DNA of 14,691 nt from contig USHR01000028.1 of the NCBI GenBank assembly GCA_900554495.1, positions 1 to 14,691 of the forward strand, in the 5' to 3' direction. This document shows positions 1-9,864 of this stretch, in pieces. The DNA is from an uncultured Collinsella sp. Its GTDB lineage: Bacteria; Actinomycetota; Coriobacteriia; Coriobacteriales; Coriobacteriaceae. The position numbers and the translations under genes were made by a program. Position 1 is the stretch's first letter. Each line of letters begins with the position of its first letter. The notes beneath the pieces are model-generated. The model did not search any database. It was given only the letters and a program-made list of their open reading frames with translations, and was not told the DNA's origin.

Positions 1-1168
1 TCCCCTCCATTTCGTCGAGGTAGCGGTTTGCCTGCTTGGCACCCGACTCGCGCGGCGACTTCTTCCAGTACTCCGGATCCGGATTACCCGAATCGTTCAT
101 GTAGCCGACCGGTTTGTATCCTCCGCCAAACAGTACGTACCCGGCAAACGAGAAATCGAACAAAATGGGGAACGAGGGCATCCAGCAGGTGAACTTGTTG
201 CCGCCGATGCCGGGAAACGATGCGGGGAAATCAAACGGAGTGATCTCTTGGTCCATGGTGGTGGGAATGATAGTGGTCGAGCCCGATTCCGCCTTTGCGG
301 CCGGCGCGGTGACAACGGCCATGGGGGAGGAGAGCGTGTAGGTTTTACCCTGATAGTCGAGGACGAAGCGCAGCCTGCACCCTTCTTCCAGAAGGTTTGA
401 CGCTGCATCGAGGAACTTGTCTTCGAGTGTGAACATTGCCAGATTATCCGCGCCCGATGCGCTGGCCTTGACTTGGCCAATCTGCGTGACGCTTTCGGGT
501 GAGCTGCCCGCAGCGGGCATCACTTTATTGATATGCAACGTTGCCTGCCCGCTCTGCGGCAGATGGGCCTGCACGGTAAAAGCGTGCGTGTCGGGCTGAT
601 CGTTTGCTGCTTCGTCCGCTGGCATTGCCATGAACGTGGCTTCAGCGTACTGGATGTCCCATTCGTCGAATGTGAGCTGTCGAAAGTACGGCTCGCCGTC
701 GGAAAGCGAACGCGTTGGAGCGGTTATGGCGGTGCCGCCCTGGATACGCGCGAGGGGAATCTCGACATCGCGGTAGCCTGCCGTGCTAATGGAGATGCCG
801 CCGTTAATGTCGTACGCGTCGAGAAGCGTTGCCTCGTCCACGTAGCCTTCCGAAAGCGGCGCGACCTCAAAGATGGCCGTGCCTTCGTCATCGGTCGTGG
901 CGGCGAGTTGCTTGCCTGCGGCATAGCGCGATGTGAGCGTGACCTGGGCACCCGTGATGGGCGTATTCTTGTTGGCAACGTCGACCACGACCACACCAAA
1001 CATGGTGCGCGAGAGAACGAGCACCCTGAAGGGGTCTTTTTCGTCGGCATGGGCTTCGGTGGGCGTGAACGGCAATATGAAGGCGTTTGCGCTTCCCGGC
1101 ACGCGCGGCAACATAACGCTCGCCAGCGAGGACGCTCCGGCAACAAGTAACGAACGGCGATCAAGCAT
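1..1168 (-). CDS. Secreted protein with Tat-like signal and Ig/carboxypeptidase-regulatory-like domain (3' end cut off)
   Basis: The minus-strand frame is open from an ATG at 1168 to the left edge with no stop, giving at least 389 residues, so the C-terminus lies outside the window. A GGGAG ribosome binding site lies 7 bases before the ATG. The protein starts MLDRRSLLVAGASSLASVML, a twin-arginine pair followed by a hydrophobic stretch. Cleavage is possible at ANA (about residue 29) or, better, AHA-DE (residue 41), which suggests Tat export. Residues 45-150 have the alternating pattern of a beta-sandwich, with a TTDDEGTAIFEV segment like carboxypeptidase-regulatory or Ig-like surface domains. 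The rest is aromatic and Gly/Pro-rich, with no catalytic motif I recognise. The LuxR-type gene lies 157 bp upstream on the same strand. The function is unknown: an envelope or surface protein is the safe reading. Other long frames over this stretch are shadows. Confidence 0.72.
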   Translation of the reverse strand, partial: MLDRRSLLVAGASSLASVMLPRVPGSANAFILPFTPTEAHADEKDPFRVLVLSRTMFGVVVVDVANKNTPITGAQVTLTSRYAAGKQLAATTDDEGTAIFEVAPLSEGYVDEATLLDAYDINGGISISTAGYRDVEIPLARIQGGTAITAPTRSLSDGEPYFRQLTFDEWDIQYAEATFMAMPADEAANDQPDTHAFTVQAHLPQSGQATLHINKVMPAAGSSPESVTQIGQVKASASGADNLAMFTLEDKFLDAASNLLEEGCRLRFVLDYQGKTYTLSSPMAVVTAPAAKAESGSTTIIPTTMDQEITPFDFPASFPGIGGNKFTCWMPSFPILFDFSFAGYVLFGGGYKPVGYMNDSGNPDPEYWKKSPRESGAKQANRYLDEMEG

Positions 1169-1222
1169 CTTTGGCTCCCATCCCGCAGGTATCGGTGGAA
1201 ATAATCCAATTTTGCGAGAAGG

Positions 1223-1234
1223 CGCCACGTGGCG
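1223..1234. promoter_or_regulatory. Perfect 12 bp palindrome, candidate operator
   Basis: The sequence CGCCACGTGGCG is identical on both strands and lies 55-66 bp upstream of the ATG of the secreted-protein gene, a distance compatible with an operator or activator site. The next base pair outwards no longer matches. In GC-rich DNA a 12 bp palindrome can occur by chance, so the assignment is tentative. Confidence 0.3.
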
Positions 1235-1279
1235 GTAGTGCCGTTCGATGGCCAAAATGTCCAATTTGAGCGTGCGAAA

Positions 1280-1299
1280 GCGTCGGGCCCCCGGGACGC
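1280..1299 (-). terminator. Possible weak stem-loop terminator of the LuxR-type gene
   Basis: Read on the minus strand, a GCGTC/GACGC stem with a 10-base GC-rich loop starts 26 bases after the LuxR-type stop codon and is followed by TTTC. The T-tract is too short for a confident intrinsic terminator, so read-through into the secreted-protein gene is possible. Confidence 0.22.
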
Positions 1300-1325
1300 G
1301 TTCGATGCGCTTGGCAGTCCGGTCG

Positions 1326-2330
1326 CTAACGTAACATATGCGCGACCAGCTCGGCGCGTGTGCCGATGCCAAGCTTTGCGTATACGCCGGATAGGCGGTT
1401 TTTGACGGTGCCCGGCGATACTCCCATATGGCGTGCGATTTCGGCGTTGGTCCACCCACGACAGGCGAGCATGGCCATGGTGAATTCCGTGGTCGTTAGA
1501 TCGTCGGCCACGTCCTCGCCCGAATCGGGGTTGTGGATGCGCCGCCAACCGTAGCTGAATCGATACGTAATCTCGATGATGCGCGCGAAGTCGTCAGGGT
1601 ATTGCGTTTTTAGGCACGCCTCGATAAGCCCCTGCAAAAGGCCGTGGTGCTCGCCGATGAGTTCGATAAGGCCGTCGGGACGCGCAACGTCCCAAGCGGC
1701 TCCGAAGTGTGCCTTTGCGGCGTCGACGTCTTTGAGGCTCATGCAGGCCATGGAAGCCGACAGGTGCAGGAACAGCTCCGAGATGGGATAACTTCCCTGT
1801 TTCATGATCAGGGCATTTTCCGCCATGCCTAGGCTGCGGCCATATTCGCCGCGCAGGTACAGGGCATGTGCCATCACGTAGCTGGCGAACAGGCGAAGGC
1901 CTTCGGGCAGATGCGCCGCAAGTGGATAAAACTCTTCGGCGGAATACGGGGAAGGCAAGTGCAGCAGGACGCTCGCGGCGGAGGCGAACAGGATATGCGT
2001 GGCGTGGACGGCGGACGATTCCTCGTCAGCTGGCGTATCGAGGATGCCCGCAAGGCAACGGCGGGCATCGGCGATACGGTTGAGCGACAGACTGGCGTAT
2101 CCGCAGATAAGGCATGCAGAATAGCGCAGTGCGGGGTCGGTGGCGCCAAGATAGGGGCGCGCCGTCTTGGCAGCGAGCGCGGCCTGTCCGCGAAAGTACA
2201 GCGCTTCTGCCGTGGCGATGGTGCGTGAATCGGGGTCGGAAATGCCTGCAACCGCAGCGTCAATCTGTCCCGGCACAAAGGCAGTGCACATCAACGGCAT
2301 GGGAATGCGCGGGTAGCCATCGCGGTCCAT
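1326..2330 (-). CDS. LuxR-family transcriptional regulator with TPR-like N-terminal region
   Basis: The product has 334 residues. The C-terminal 57 residues form a LuxR/GerE helix-turn-helix: LTTTEFTMAMLACRGWTNAE, then a region with MGVSPGTVKNRL as turn and recognition helix, ending LGIGTRAELVAHM. The N-terminal 270 residues are helical and Ala/Leu-rich with repeated helix pairs, like the TPR or MalT-type arrays of stand-alone LuxR regulators. There is no phosphoreceiver domain and no Walker motif. I chose the ATG at 2330 because GGGAG lies 8 bases before it; an in-frame TTG 27 bp upstream has no ribosome binding site. The gene follows the histidine kinase with a 67 bp gap and may be read with the two-component operon. 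Its likely target is unknown; the downstream exported protein is a candidate. DNA-binding function is well supported, ligand unknown. Confidence 0.85.
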   Translation of the reverse strand: MDRDGYPRIPMPLMCTAFVPGQIDAAVAGISDPDSRTIATAEALYFRGQAALAAKTARPYLGATDPALRYSACLICGYASLSLNRIADARRCLAGILDTPADEESSAVHATHILFASAASVLLHLPSPYSAEEFYPLAAHLPEGLRLFASYVMAHALYLRGEYGRSLGMAENALIMKQGSYPISELFLHLSASMACMSLKDVDAAKAHFGAAWDVARPDGLIELIGEHHGLLQGLIEACLKTQYPDDFARIIEITYRFSYGWRRIHNPDSGEDVADDLTTTEFTMAMLACRGWTNAEIARHMGVSPGTVKNRLSGVYAKLGIGTRAELVAHMLR

Positions 2331-2397
2331 CTTCCATCTCCCATCAGGTGGCAACAATGCAGCAATTGTACTCCTGTTGCTCGGGACCCCTTTCGTT

Positions 2398-3549
2398 TTA
2401 CTGTGCGGATAACGCTACGGATCGTTTTGGAAGGCTTACGAGCATGGTGGTCCCGTTCTCGGAACTTGCTTCGACCTCTACCGTGCCACCGTGAAGCGCT
2501 GCAATCTCCCAAACAAGCGCTAGTCCGAGTCCTGCGCCGCCGTATGCCCTGCTGCGGGATTTGTCTAGACGAAAGAACGGCTGGAAGATGCTCTCACGGT
2601 ACTGCTTGGGTATTCCCGGGCCCTCATCTTTGACTCGCAAGAGCACGTGGCTGTCGCTGTCGCTGATGGAGACGTTGACAGTCGAGCCGGTGCGGCTGTA
2701 ACGGATGGCGTTTTCGACCAGATTAAACACCAGCCGATAGAGGAGCGTGTCGCTCCCGATTACTAAAGCGTCTCCAGCACAATTGAGGGCTATGCCCTTA
2801 TTTTCGGCAAGTGGCGCAAGGTCGGTGAGGACCTCTTCGGACAAGGGACCAAGTTCAACATCGTCATCGCAGGGAACGCTGCGGAGCTCACTCATCTCGA
2901 GCAATACCTTGGTCATCCGCGACATCCGCTCGGTTTGTTCTTGTAGCAGGCCGAGCAGCTCGGCTGTTTCGGGTTGCAGACCGGAGCGCTCGGAGATGAA
3001 TAGTTCAATCTGTGCTTGCATAAGGGCGAGCGGGGTGCGCAGCTCGTGTGCGGCGTTGCCGGTAAACTGACGCTGTGCAGAGAACCCTTCGCCAAGACGG
3101 GCGATCATGTTGTTGAAAGAGGCGCTGCATCGTTGTAGCTCGGTGGGAACATCTTCACTGAGTCTGATTTCGCTTAGGTTGTCAGGCTGCACACGCTCAA
3201 CCTGGGCTGCAAAAGCCCGTAGCGGTTTGAGCGTACGGCCGCTCACAAAGTATGCCAGCGCGCCGCCAAGGAGTGTGACTCCGGCCGTGATGTACCAGGT
3301 TGTCGTGCCAAAAGACTCCTGTGCGTCGTTTACGACGATCGTGACCTCGTTATCGAGGGTCGCTTTCGTTGGGTCGAATGCCTGGGGCGAATCTTCGCCG
3401 GTTGCGTTAAGGGCCGAGATGTCACTGCCGATGGCATCCATGTAGCGCATGCCCGTATAGCCGACCAGGCAGTTTGTCAGCACGCATGCTGCACACGTGA
3501 GCAGTGCCGTCATAATCGTTATGCGCCATTGCAGCGAAAGCCTTTTCAT
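2398..3549 (-). CDS. Sensor histidine kinase, two TM helices, HAMP-like linker
   Basis: The product has 383 residues. TM1 spans about 11-33 and TM2 about 84-103, leaving a short extracytoplasmic loop of about 50 residues. A HAMP-like segment (from GRTLKPL, residue 104) leads to the HisKA H-box NAAHELRTPLAL with phospho-acceptor His168. The HATPase domain has the N-box NLVENAIRYS (Asn276, Asn280), the G1 box DEGPGIP (308-314), the F-box FQPFFRLDK and the G2 box GGAGLGLAL (337-345). All catalytic boxes are intact. The ATG at 3547-3549 overlaps the response regulator's TGA by 4 bp, so the pair is translationally coupled. TM1 contains Cys19-Ala-Ala-Cys22 plus Cys27, unusual for a membrane helix. 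Since the divergent genes encode thiol and Fe-S redox proteins, redox sensing is an attractive inference, but the signal is not shown by the sequence. Confidence 0.93.
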   Translation of the reverse strand: MKRLSLQWRITIMTALLTCAACVLTNCLVGYTGMRYMDAIGSDISALNATGEDSPQAFDPTKATLDNEVTIVVNDAQESFGTTTWYITAGVTLLGGALAYFVSGRTLKPLRAFAAQVERVQPDNLSEIRLSEDVPTELQRCSASFNNMIARLGEGFSAQRQFTGNAAHELRTPLALMQAQIELFISERSGLQPETAELLGLLQEQTERMSRMTKVLLEMSELRSVPCDDDVELGPLSEEVLTDLAPLAENKGIALNCAGDALVIGSDTLLYRLVFNLVENAIRYSRTGSTVNVSISDSDSHVLLRVKDEGPGIPKQYRESIFQPFFRLDKSRSRAYGGAGLGLALVWEIAALHGGTVEVEASSENGTTMLVSLPKRSVALSAQ

Positions 3550-4220
3550 TCGCTATCCTCCATAACGTAGCCCTCTCCAATCCGATTGCGAATTGGGTCG
3601 TATCCCAAAGCGATGCGTAGCTTTTTGCGGAGTGACGAGATATGAACGCGGATTGCGTTGCTAAAGCTGTTCACGGTGCTATCCCAAACGTGTTCGATAA
3701 GCTCCTCTTGACTTACCGGACGCCCCTGATTAAGCATCAGGTATTCCAAGATTCCCGTTTCCTTGCGCGTAAGAGATAAGGCCTCGCTGTCCACGGAAGC
3801 GATGCGCGCCTTGGTGTCAAAGCGGAGTTTTCCGCAGGTTAAAACTATGTCGCTTTGTGTAAAGCGTCTGAGGGTAAGGCTGCGAATCCTTGCCGCAAGC
3901 TCGTCCAGATGGAACGGCTTGGTGAGGTAATCGTTGGCGCCGGCATCGAGTCCGGCGACTTTATCGGATACTTCGCCGCGTGCGGACAGAATCAGTACCT
4001 TAGTCTCACAGTCAGTTTTCCTAAGTTCCCTGAGTACGGTCATGCCGTCGATACGGGGAAGGTTGAGGTCGAGTACCACGAGGTCGAAGGCCTCAACGTC
4101 CAGTAGGTCGAGCGCCTCCTGTCCGTCGTGACGGCAGTCGACGCTGTACGCCAAGTTTCGCAAGCTGCGCGCGATTGCGTCACACAGCGCCCGCTCGTCC
4201 TCGACGATCAAAATACGCAT
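3546..4220 (-). CDS. OmpR/PhoB-family response regulator
   Basis: The product has 224 residues. The receiver domain (1-115) has the acidic pocket Glu7/Asp8, phospho-acceptor Asp51 in VVLDLNLPR, the switch Ser79 in LILSARG and Lys101 in LTKPF. The C-terminal winged helix (about 125-222) shows the usual LTRKETGILEYLMLNQGRPV and SNAIRVHISSLRKKL motifs and ends in GEGYVM. The start is set at the ATG at 4218-4220, preceded by AAGGAG at good spacing; an in-frame ATG 18 bp upstream would place that site inside the coding region. It forms one operon with the histidine kinase and starts 90 bp from the divergent redox cassette. Autoregulation plus control of the cassette is the obvious hypothesis. No duplicated operator could be picked out by eye in the 90 bp. 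Confidence 0.94.
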   Translation of the reverse strand: MRILIVEDERALCDAIARSLRNLAYSVDCRHDGQEALDLLDVEAFDLVVLDLNLPRIDGMTVLRELRKTDCETKVLILSARGEVSDKVAGLDAGANDYLTKPFHLDELAARIRSLTLRRFTQSDIVLTCGKLRFDTKARIASVDSEALSLTRKETGILEYLMLNQGRPVSQEELIEHVWDSTVNSFSNAIRVHISSLRKKLRIALGYDPIRNRIGEGYVMEDSE

Positions 4221-4310
4221 AACAGTCTCCTTGCACATTTCAAATCGCGCTTAACACGGATTTTATAGTCGATATGGTCCAATGGTCGTGTAACGAAAGG
4301 AGTGGTCAGG
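4221..4310. promoter_or_regulatory. Divergent promoter region between two-component system and redox cassette
   Basis: These 90 bp must hold the promoters of both divergent units. For the plus strand a fair candidate is TTAACA (4251-4256), a 16 bp spacer and TATGGT (4273-4278), 32 bp before the micro-protein start. The minus strand has an AT-rich TATAAAAT (complement of 4261-4268), but I see no matching -35 at normal spacing. The AAAGGAG at 4296-4302 is the ribosome binding site of the micro-protein gene, and AAGGAG near 4226-4231 (complement) serves the response regulator. Confidence 0.45.
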
Positions 4311-4457
4311 TTGTTCAAAGCGGTAAAACCCGTGGTACAGGTCGCTTTGTTGATCGTCGGAATTGCCATGGTGTGCTTTGGCGTTATGCGTGGCGAGGCG
4401 GATGCCGTGCTGGCCAAAGCGATTAGGCTGTGCTTGGAGTGTATCGGAATTGGGTAA
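4311..4457 (+). CDS. CD1871A-family CXXC motif micro-protein
   Basis: This 48-residue protein is the first gene of the redox cassette. It has a basic N-terminus, one hydrophobic helix (about 9-27, containing VALLIVGIAMVCFGVM) and a C-terminal segment RGEADAVLAKAIRLCLECIG, in which Cys41-Leu-Glu-Cys44 forms the CXXC. The RGE, KAI and CLECIGIG elements match what I recall of the small CD1871A family found in clostridia beside Fe-S and thioredoxin-like genes. The TTG start at 4311 is chosen because GGAG (4299-4302) lies 8 bases before it; a GTG at 4302 would overlap that ribosome binding site and add three residues. The last 8 bases overlap the next gene. A role in passing thiol or metal-centre electrons in the membrane is inferred from context only. 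Confidence 0.82.
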   Translation: MFKAVKPVVQVALLIVGIAMVCFGVMRGEADAVLAKAIRLCLECIGIG

Positions 4458-5394
4458 AAGAGAAAACACTGCGTCGCATGTTTTGGCTCGATTTCGCGGA
4501 TTCATTCAGGCGGCGGCGACGCTCGTCACCAACATTCACCTGCCAAACTTTGCCAAAGGCGGCATCTATCAGGGCGCGGGGAAAACAGTCTGCGTACCTG
4601 GACTTAATTGCTATTCGTGCCCCGCGGCATCGGGTGCGTGCCCCATCGGGTCGTTCCAGTCGGTGGTAGGTTCATCCAAGTTCAACTTTTCTTACTACGT
4701 CACCGGTACGCTCATTTTGCTCGGCGTGCTGCTGGGACGCTTTGTATGCGGCTTTCTGTGCCCGTTTGGCTGGCTTCAGGAGCTGCTTCATAAGATTCCC
4801 GGCAAAAAGTTCTCCACGAAAAAGCTCAAGCCGCTCACGTACATCAAGTACGTCGTGCTGCTGTTTGCCGTGGTGCTGCTGCCCGTCTTGGTGGTTAACG
4901 ACGTGGGCATGGGCGACCCGTTCTTTTGCAAGTACATCTGTCCACAGGGTGTGCTCGAGGGTGCCATTCCGCTGGCCATTGCCAATGCCGGCATTCGATC
5001 TGCGCTGGGACAGCTCTTTACCTGGAAACTTTTCGTTCTTATTGCCGTGGTGGTGCTGAGCGTTTTGTTCTATCGCCCCTTCTGCAAATGGATTTGCCCG
5101 CTCGGCGCATTCTATGCGCTCATGAATAAGGTGTCCTTGTTGGGGATTCAGGTCGACGCGTGCAAATGCGTTTCGTGCGGCAAGTGTTCAAGGGTTTGTC
5201 AGATGGACGTTGATGTGGTCCGCGCGCCCAATCATGCCGAATGTATCCGGTGCGGAAAGTGCATCGGGGCCTGTCCCGTCGATGCCATCAGCTATCGCTA
5301 TGGCCTGGATGTGTCGGCGGAAAAGCTCCCCTTGACCGCCGAAAAAAGTAAACAAGCTTCGACAAAACGGAGGAATGACTATGAAGCTGTCTAA
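4450..5394 (+). CDS. NapH/NosR-like membrane 4Fe-4S protein
   Basis: The product has 314 residues. Hydrophobic segments lie at about 83-98, 132-150 and 192-208. Cys-rich motifs run through it: CVPGLNCYSCPAASGACPIG (Cys48, 54, 57, 64), CGFLCPFG (100, 104), CKYICPQG (160, 164) and CKWICPLG (212, 216). Two cytoplasmic ferredoxin-type C-x2-C-x2-C-x3-C sites end the protein (Cys240-250 and Cys265-275). CxxxCP motifs are the mark of the NapH/NosR/CcoG family, which moves electrons across or into the membrane. The TTG at 4450 is chosen as start because GGAG (4436-4439) is 10 bases upstream and the following residues fit family N-termini; the frame stays open further upstream, but only as an antiparallel reading of the micro-protein gene. 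It overlaps both neighbours, so the three genes are surely co-expressed. It is not NapH itself, since no nitrate reductase genes are present. Confidence 0.88.
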   Translation: MGKRENTASHVLARFRGFIQAAATLVTNIHLPNFAKGGIYQGAGKTVCVPGLNCYSCPAASGACPIGSFQSVVGSSKFNFSYYVTGTLILLGVLLGRFVCGFLCPFGWLQELLHKIPGKKFSTKKLKPLTYIKYVVLLFAVVLLPVLVVNDVGMGDPFFCKYICPQGVLEGAIPLAIANAGIRSALGQLFTWKLFVLIAVVVLSVLFYRPFCKWICPLGAFYALMNKVSLLGIQVDACKCVSCGKCSRVCQMDVDVVRAPNHAECIRCGKCIGACPVDAISYRYGLDVSAEKLPLTAEKSKQASTKRRNDYEAV

Positions 5395-6352
5395 GATTGC
5401 GGCCCTGTTTATGGTGCCGGTGCTGGCCTTGTGTCTTGTGGCGTGTTCGGCACCTGGCGGCAATGCGAGCGAATCTGCGGGCTCCGATCCTAAGATCGCA
5501 GAACTCACTGCGCAGAAGCCGACCAATGCCGACGAGGCCGCCGAGCTGTATGCAAAACTCATGCAGAAGGAGAACGAGATCTTTTCGAGTGATAACGCGC
5601 TGTGGGAAAAGGTATTCAATGCGGCAAATAAAGACTCGGCAATGATTGAGGACGGCAGCAATTACGGCGATTTCCTGCTCAAGACCATCGACGGCGCCAA
5701 GGATAAGTTTACGGCGGATGAGCTTAAGACGCTCAAGGCCGGTGCACAGCAGATTAAGGAGATCGAGGACAAGCTCGAGAGCCTGGAGAAGGAGTTCCCC
5801 GGCTGTGGAAGCACGCCGAGTGCAGGCGAGAGCGTCGACGCTTCGACCGCTGGCATGACGGCTGGTGCCAATGCTTCGAGCGAGGCGACGAAGTTCCCCA
5901 GCTTTGCGGGCAAGGACCTGGATGGCAACGACGTGAACAGCGACGAGCTGTTCTCTAAGAACAAGGTCACCGTCATGAACTTCTGGTTCACCACTTGCAA
6001 GCCGTGCGTGGGCGAGCTGGGCGATCTTGAGAAGCTGAATCAGGAGCTTGCCGAGAAGGGCGGCCAGGTCGTGGGCGTCAATTCCTTTACGCTCGATGGC
6101 AACAAGGGCGAGATCGCAGATGCCAAGGACGTGCTGAGCAAGAAGGGCGTGACGTATAAGAACATCTGGTTCAAGTCGGATAGCGAGGCCGGTAAGTTCA
6201 CGTCAAATTTGTTCTCGTTCCCGACAACGTATGTCATCGATCAGAATGGCAACATCGTAGGGGAGCCCATCGTGGGAGCCATCAGCTCCGCCGAGCAGCG
6301 CGCTGCACTCGACAAACTTATCGACCAGGCGATTGCGAATAGCGAGCAGTAA
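5381..6352 (+). CDS. TlpA/ResA-like redoxin lipoprotein
   Basis: The product has 323 residues. A lipoprotein signal peptide ends in the lipobox LVAC with Cys22 as lipidation site, so the protein is anchored outside the cytoplasmic membrane. Residues 36-140 form a charged helical domain (tail IEDKLESLEKEF) unlike known catalytic domains, followed by a Gly/Ser/Ala linker. Residues 172-318 are a thioredoxin fold: VTVMNFWFTTCKPCVGEL holds the active site Cys206-Lys-Pro-Cys209, and FSFPTTYVID holds the cis-proline Pro281. This is the TlpA/ResA thiol-disulfide reductase pattern. The ATG at 5381 is chosen over the one at 5375, because the CGGAGGA site touches the latter. It overlaps the Fe-S protein gene by 14 bp. 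It probably receives electrons through that protein and reduces extracytoplasmic disulfides; the substrate is unknown. Confidence 0.9.
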   Translation: MKLSKIAALFMVPVLALCLVACSAPGGNASESAGSDPKIAELTAQKPTNADEAAELYAKLMQKENEIFSSDNALWEKVFNAANKDSAMIEDGSNYGDFLLKTIDGAKDKFTADELKTLKAGAQQIKEIEDKLESLEKEFPGCGSTPSAGESVDASTAGMTAGANASSEATKFPSFAGKDLDGNDVNSDELFSKNKVTVMNFWFTTCKPCVGELGDLEKLNQELAEKGGQVVGVNSFTLDGNKGEIADAKDVLSKKGVTYKNIWFKSDSEAGKFTSNLFSFPTTYVIDQNGNIVGEPIVGAISSAEQRAALDKLIDQAIANSEQ

Positions 6353-6431
6353 AAAACACGTAAAGCATCGCGAGGATCGTGTGTCGCCGTGCGAAGTAGT
6401 CCGCTGCTTTTCAAGATAAGCTCCACCATAT

Positions 6432-6459
6432 AGAGGCCCCACTTGGGGCCTCTTCTTTT
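6432..6459 (+). terminator. Intrinsic terminator of the redox cassette
   Basis: A perfect 9 bp stem AGAGGCCCC/GGGGCCTCT with the tetraloop ACTT is followed by TCTTTT. It stands 80 bp after the lipoprotein stop codon and separates the cassette from the ABC transporter gene. Confidence 0.92.
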
Positions 6460-6606
6460 GGGCGCCATCCCGTTCGTTTTTTGATGCGGTTCCCTACATT
6501 CCTCACTGGCTCCGGCAAAAAATGGGGATAGAGTAGGACAAACGCGTCGAATACGAACGGCGGGGGAGAGCGGGCAAGTGCGCCCGCGTGGGAGAGGTTG
6601 CCGTCC
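6460..6606 (+). promoter_or_regulatory. Leader of the ABC transporter gene with a hairpin at 6570-6587
   Basis: This 147 bp region follows the terminator and must contain the promoter of the ABC transporter gene, although no clear -35/-10 pair stands out. A GCGGGC/GCCCGC stem with a 6-base loop (6570-6587) ends just 3 bases before the GGAG ribosome binding site (6591-6594). It could restrain translation or simply reflect GC-rich sequence. Confidence 0.35.

Positions 6607-9862
<3,256 letters not shown>

Positions 9863-9864
<2 letters not shown>

Larger units (their letters stand above)
1169..1325. promoter_or_regulatory. Intergenic control region upstream of the secreted-protein gene
   Basis: This 157 bp gap lies between the stop of the LuxR-type gene and the start of the secreted-protein gene. 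It holds a 12 bp perfect palindrome (1223-1234), two imperfect direct repeats starting TCCAATTT (1205-1224 and 1260-1282), and a GC-rich stem-loop near the end of the LuxR gene (1280-1299). I could not place a convincing -35/-10 pair. The repeats make it a plausible regulator-binding region for the secreted-protein gene, but this is inference. Confidence 0.4.

Noticed and set aside
533..1150. A 205-residue plus-strand frame
   Set aside because: Antiparallel to the secreted-protein gene, with no ribosome binding site or recognisable domain.
724..1548. A 274-residue minus-strand frame beginning inside the LuxR-type gene
   Set aside because: Arg/Pro-rich shadow product. The adjacent minus-strand frame gives a coherent signal peptide and secreted domain from 1168, and the LuxR HTH is clear in its own frame.
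4363..4449. Upstream extension of the Fe-S membrane protein to an ATG at 4363
   Set aside because: It would read through the micro-protein gene in another frame and add 29 residues unlike the family. The TTG at 4450 with GGAG upstream fits better.
4450..5394. Naming the Fe-S protein napH or ccoG
   Set aside because: No periplasmic nitrate reductase or cytochrome oxidase genes are nearby, and the cysteine pattern and redoxin neighbours point to a different branch of the family.
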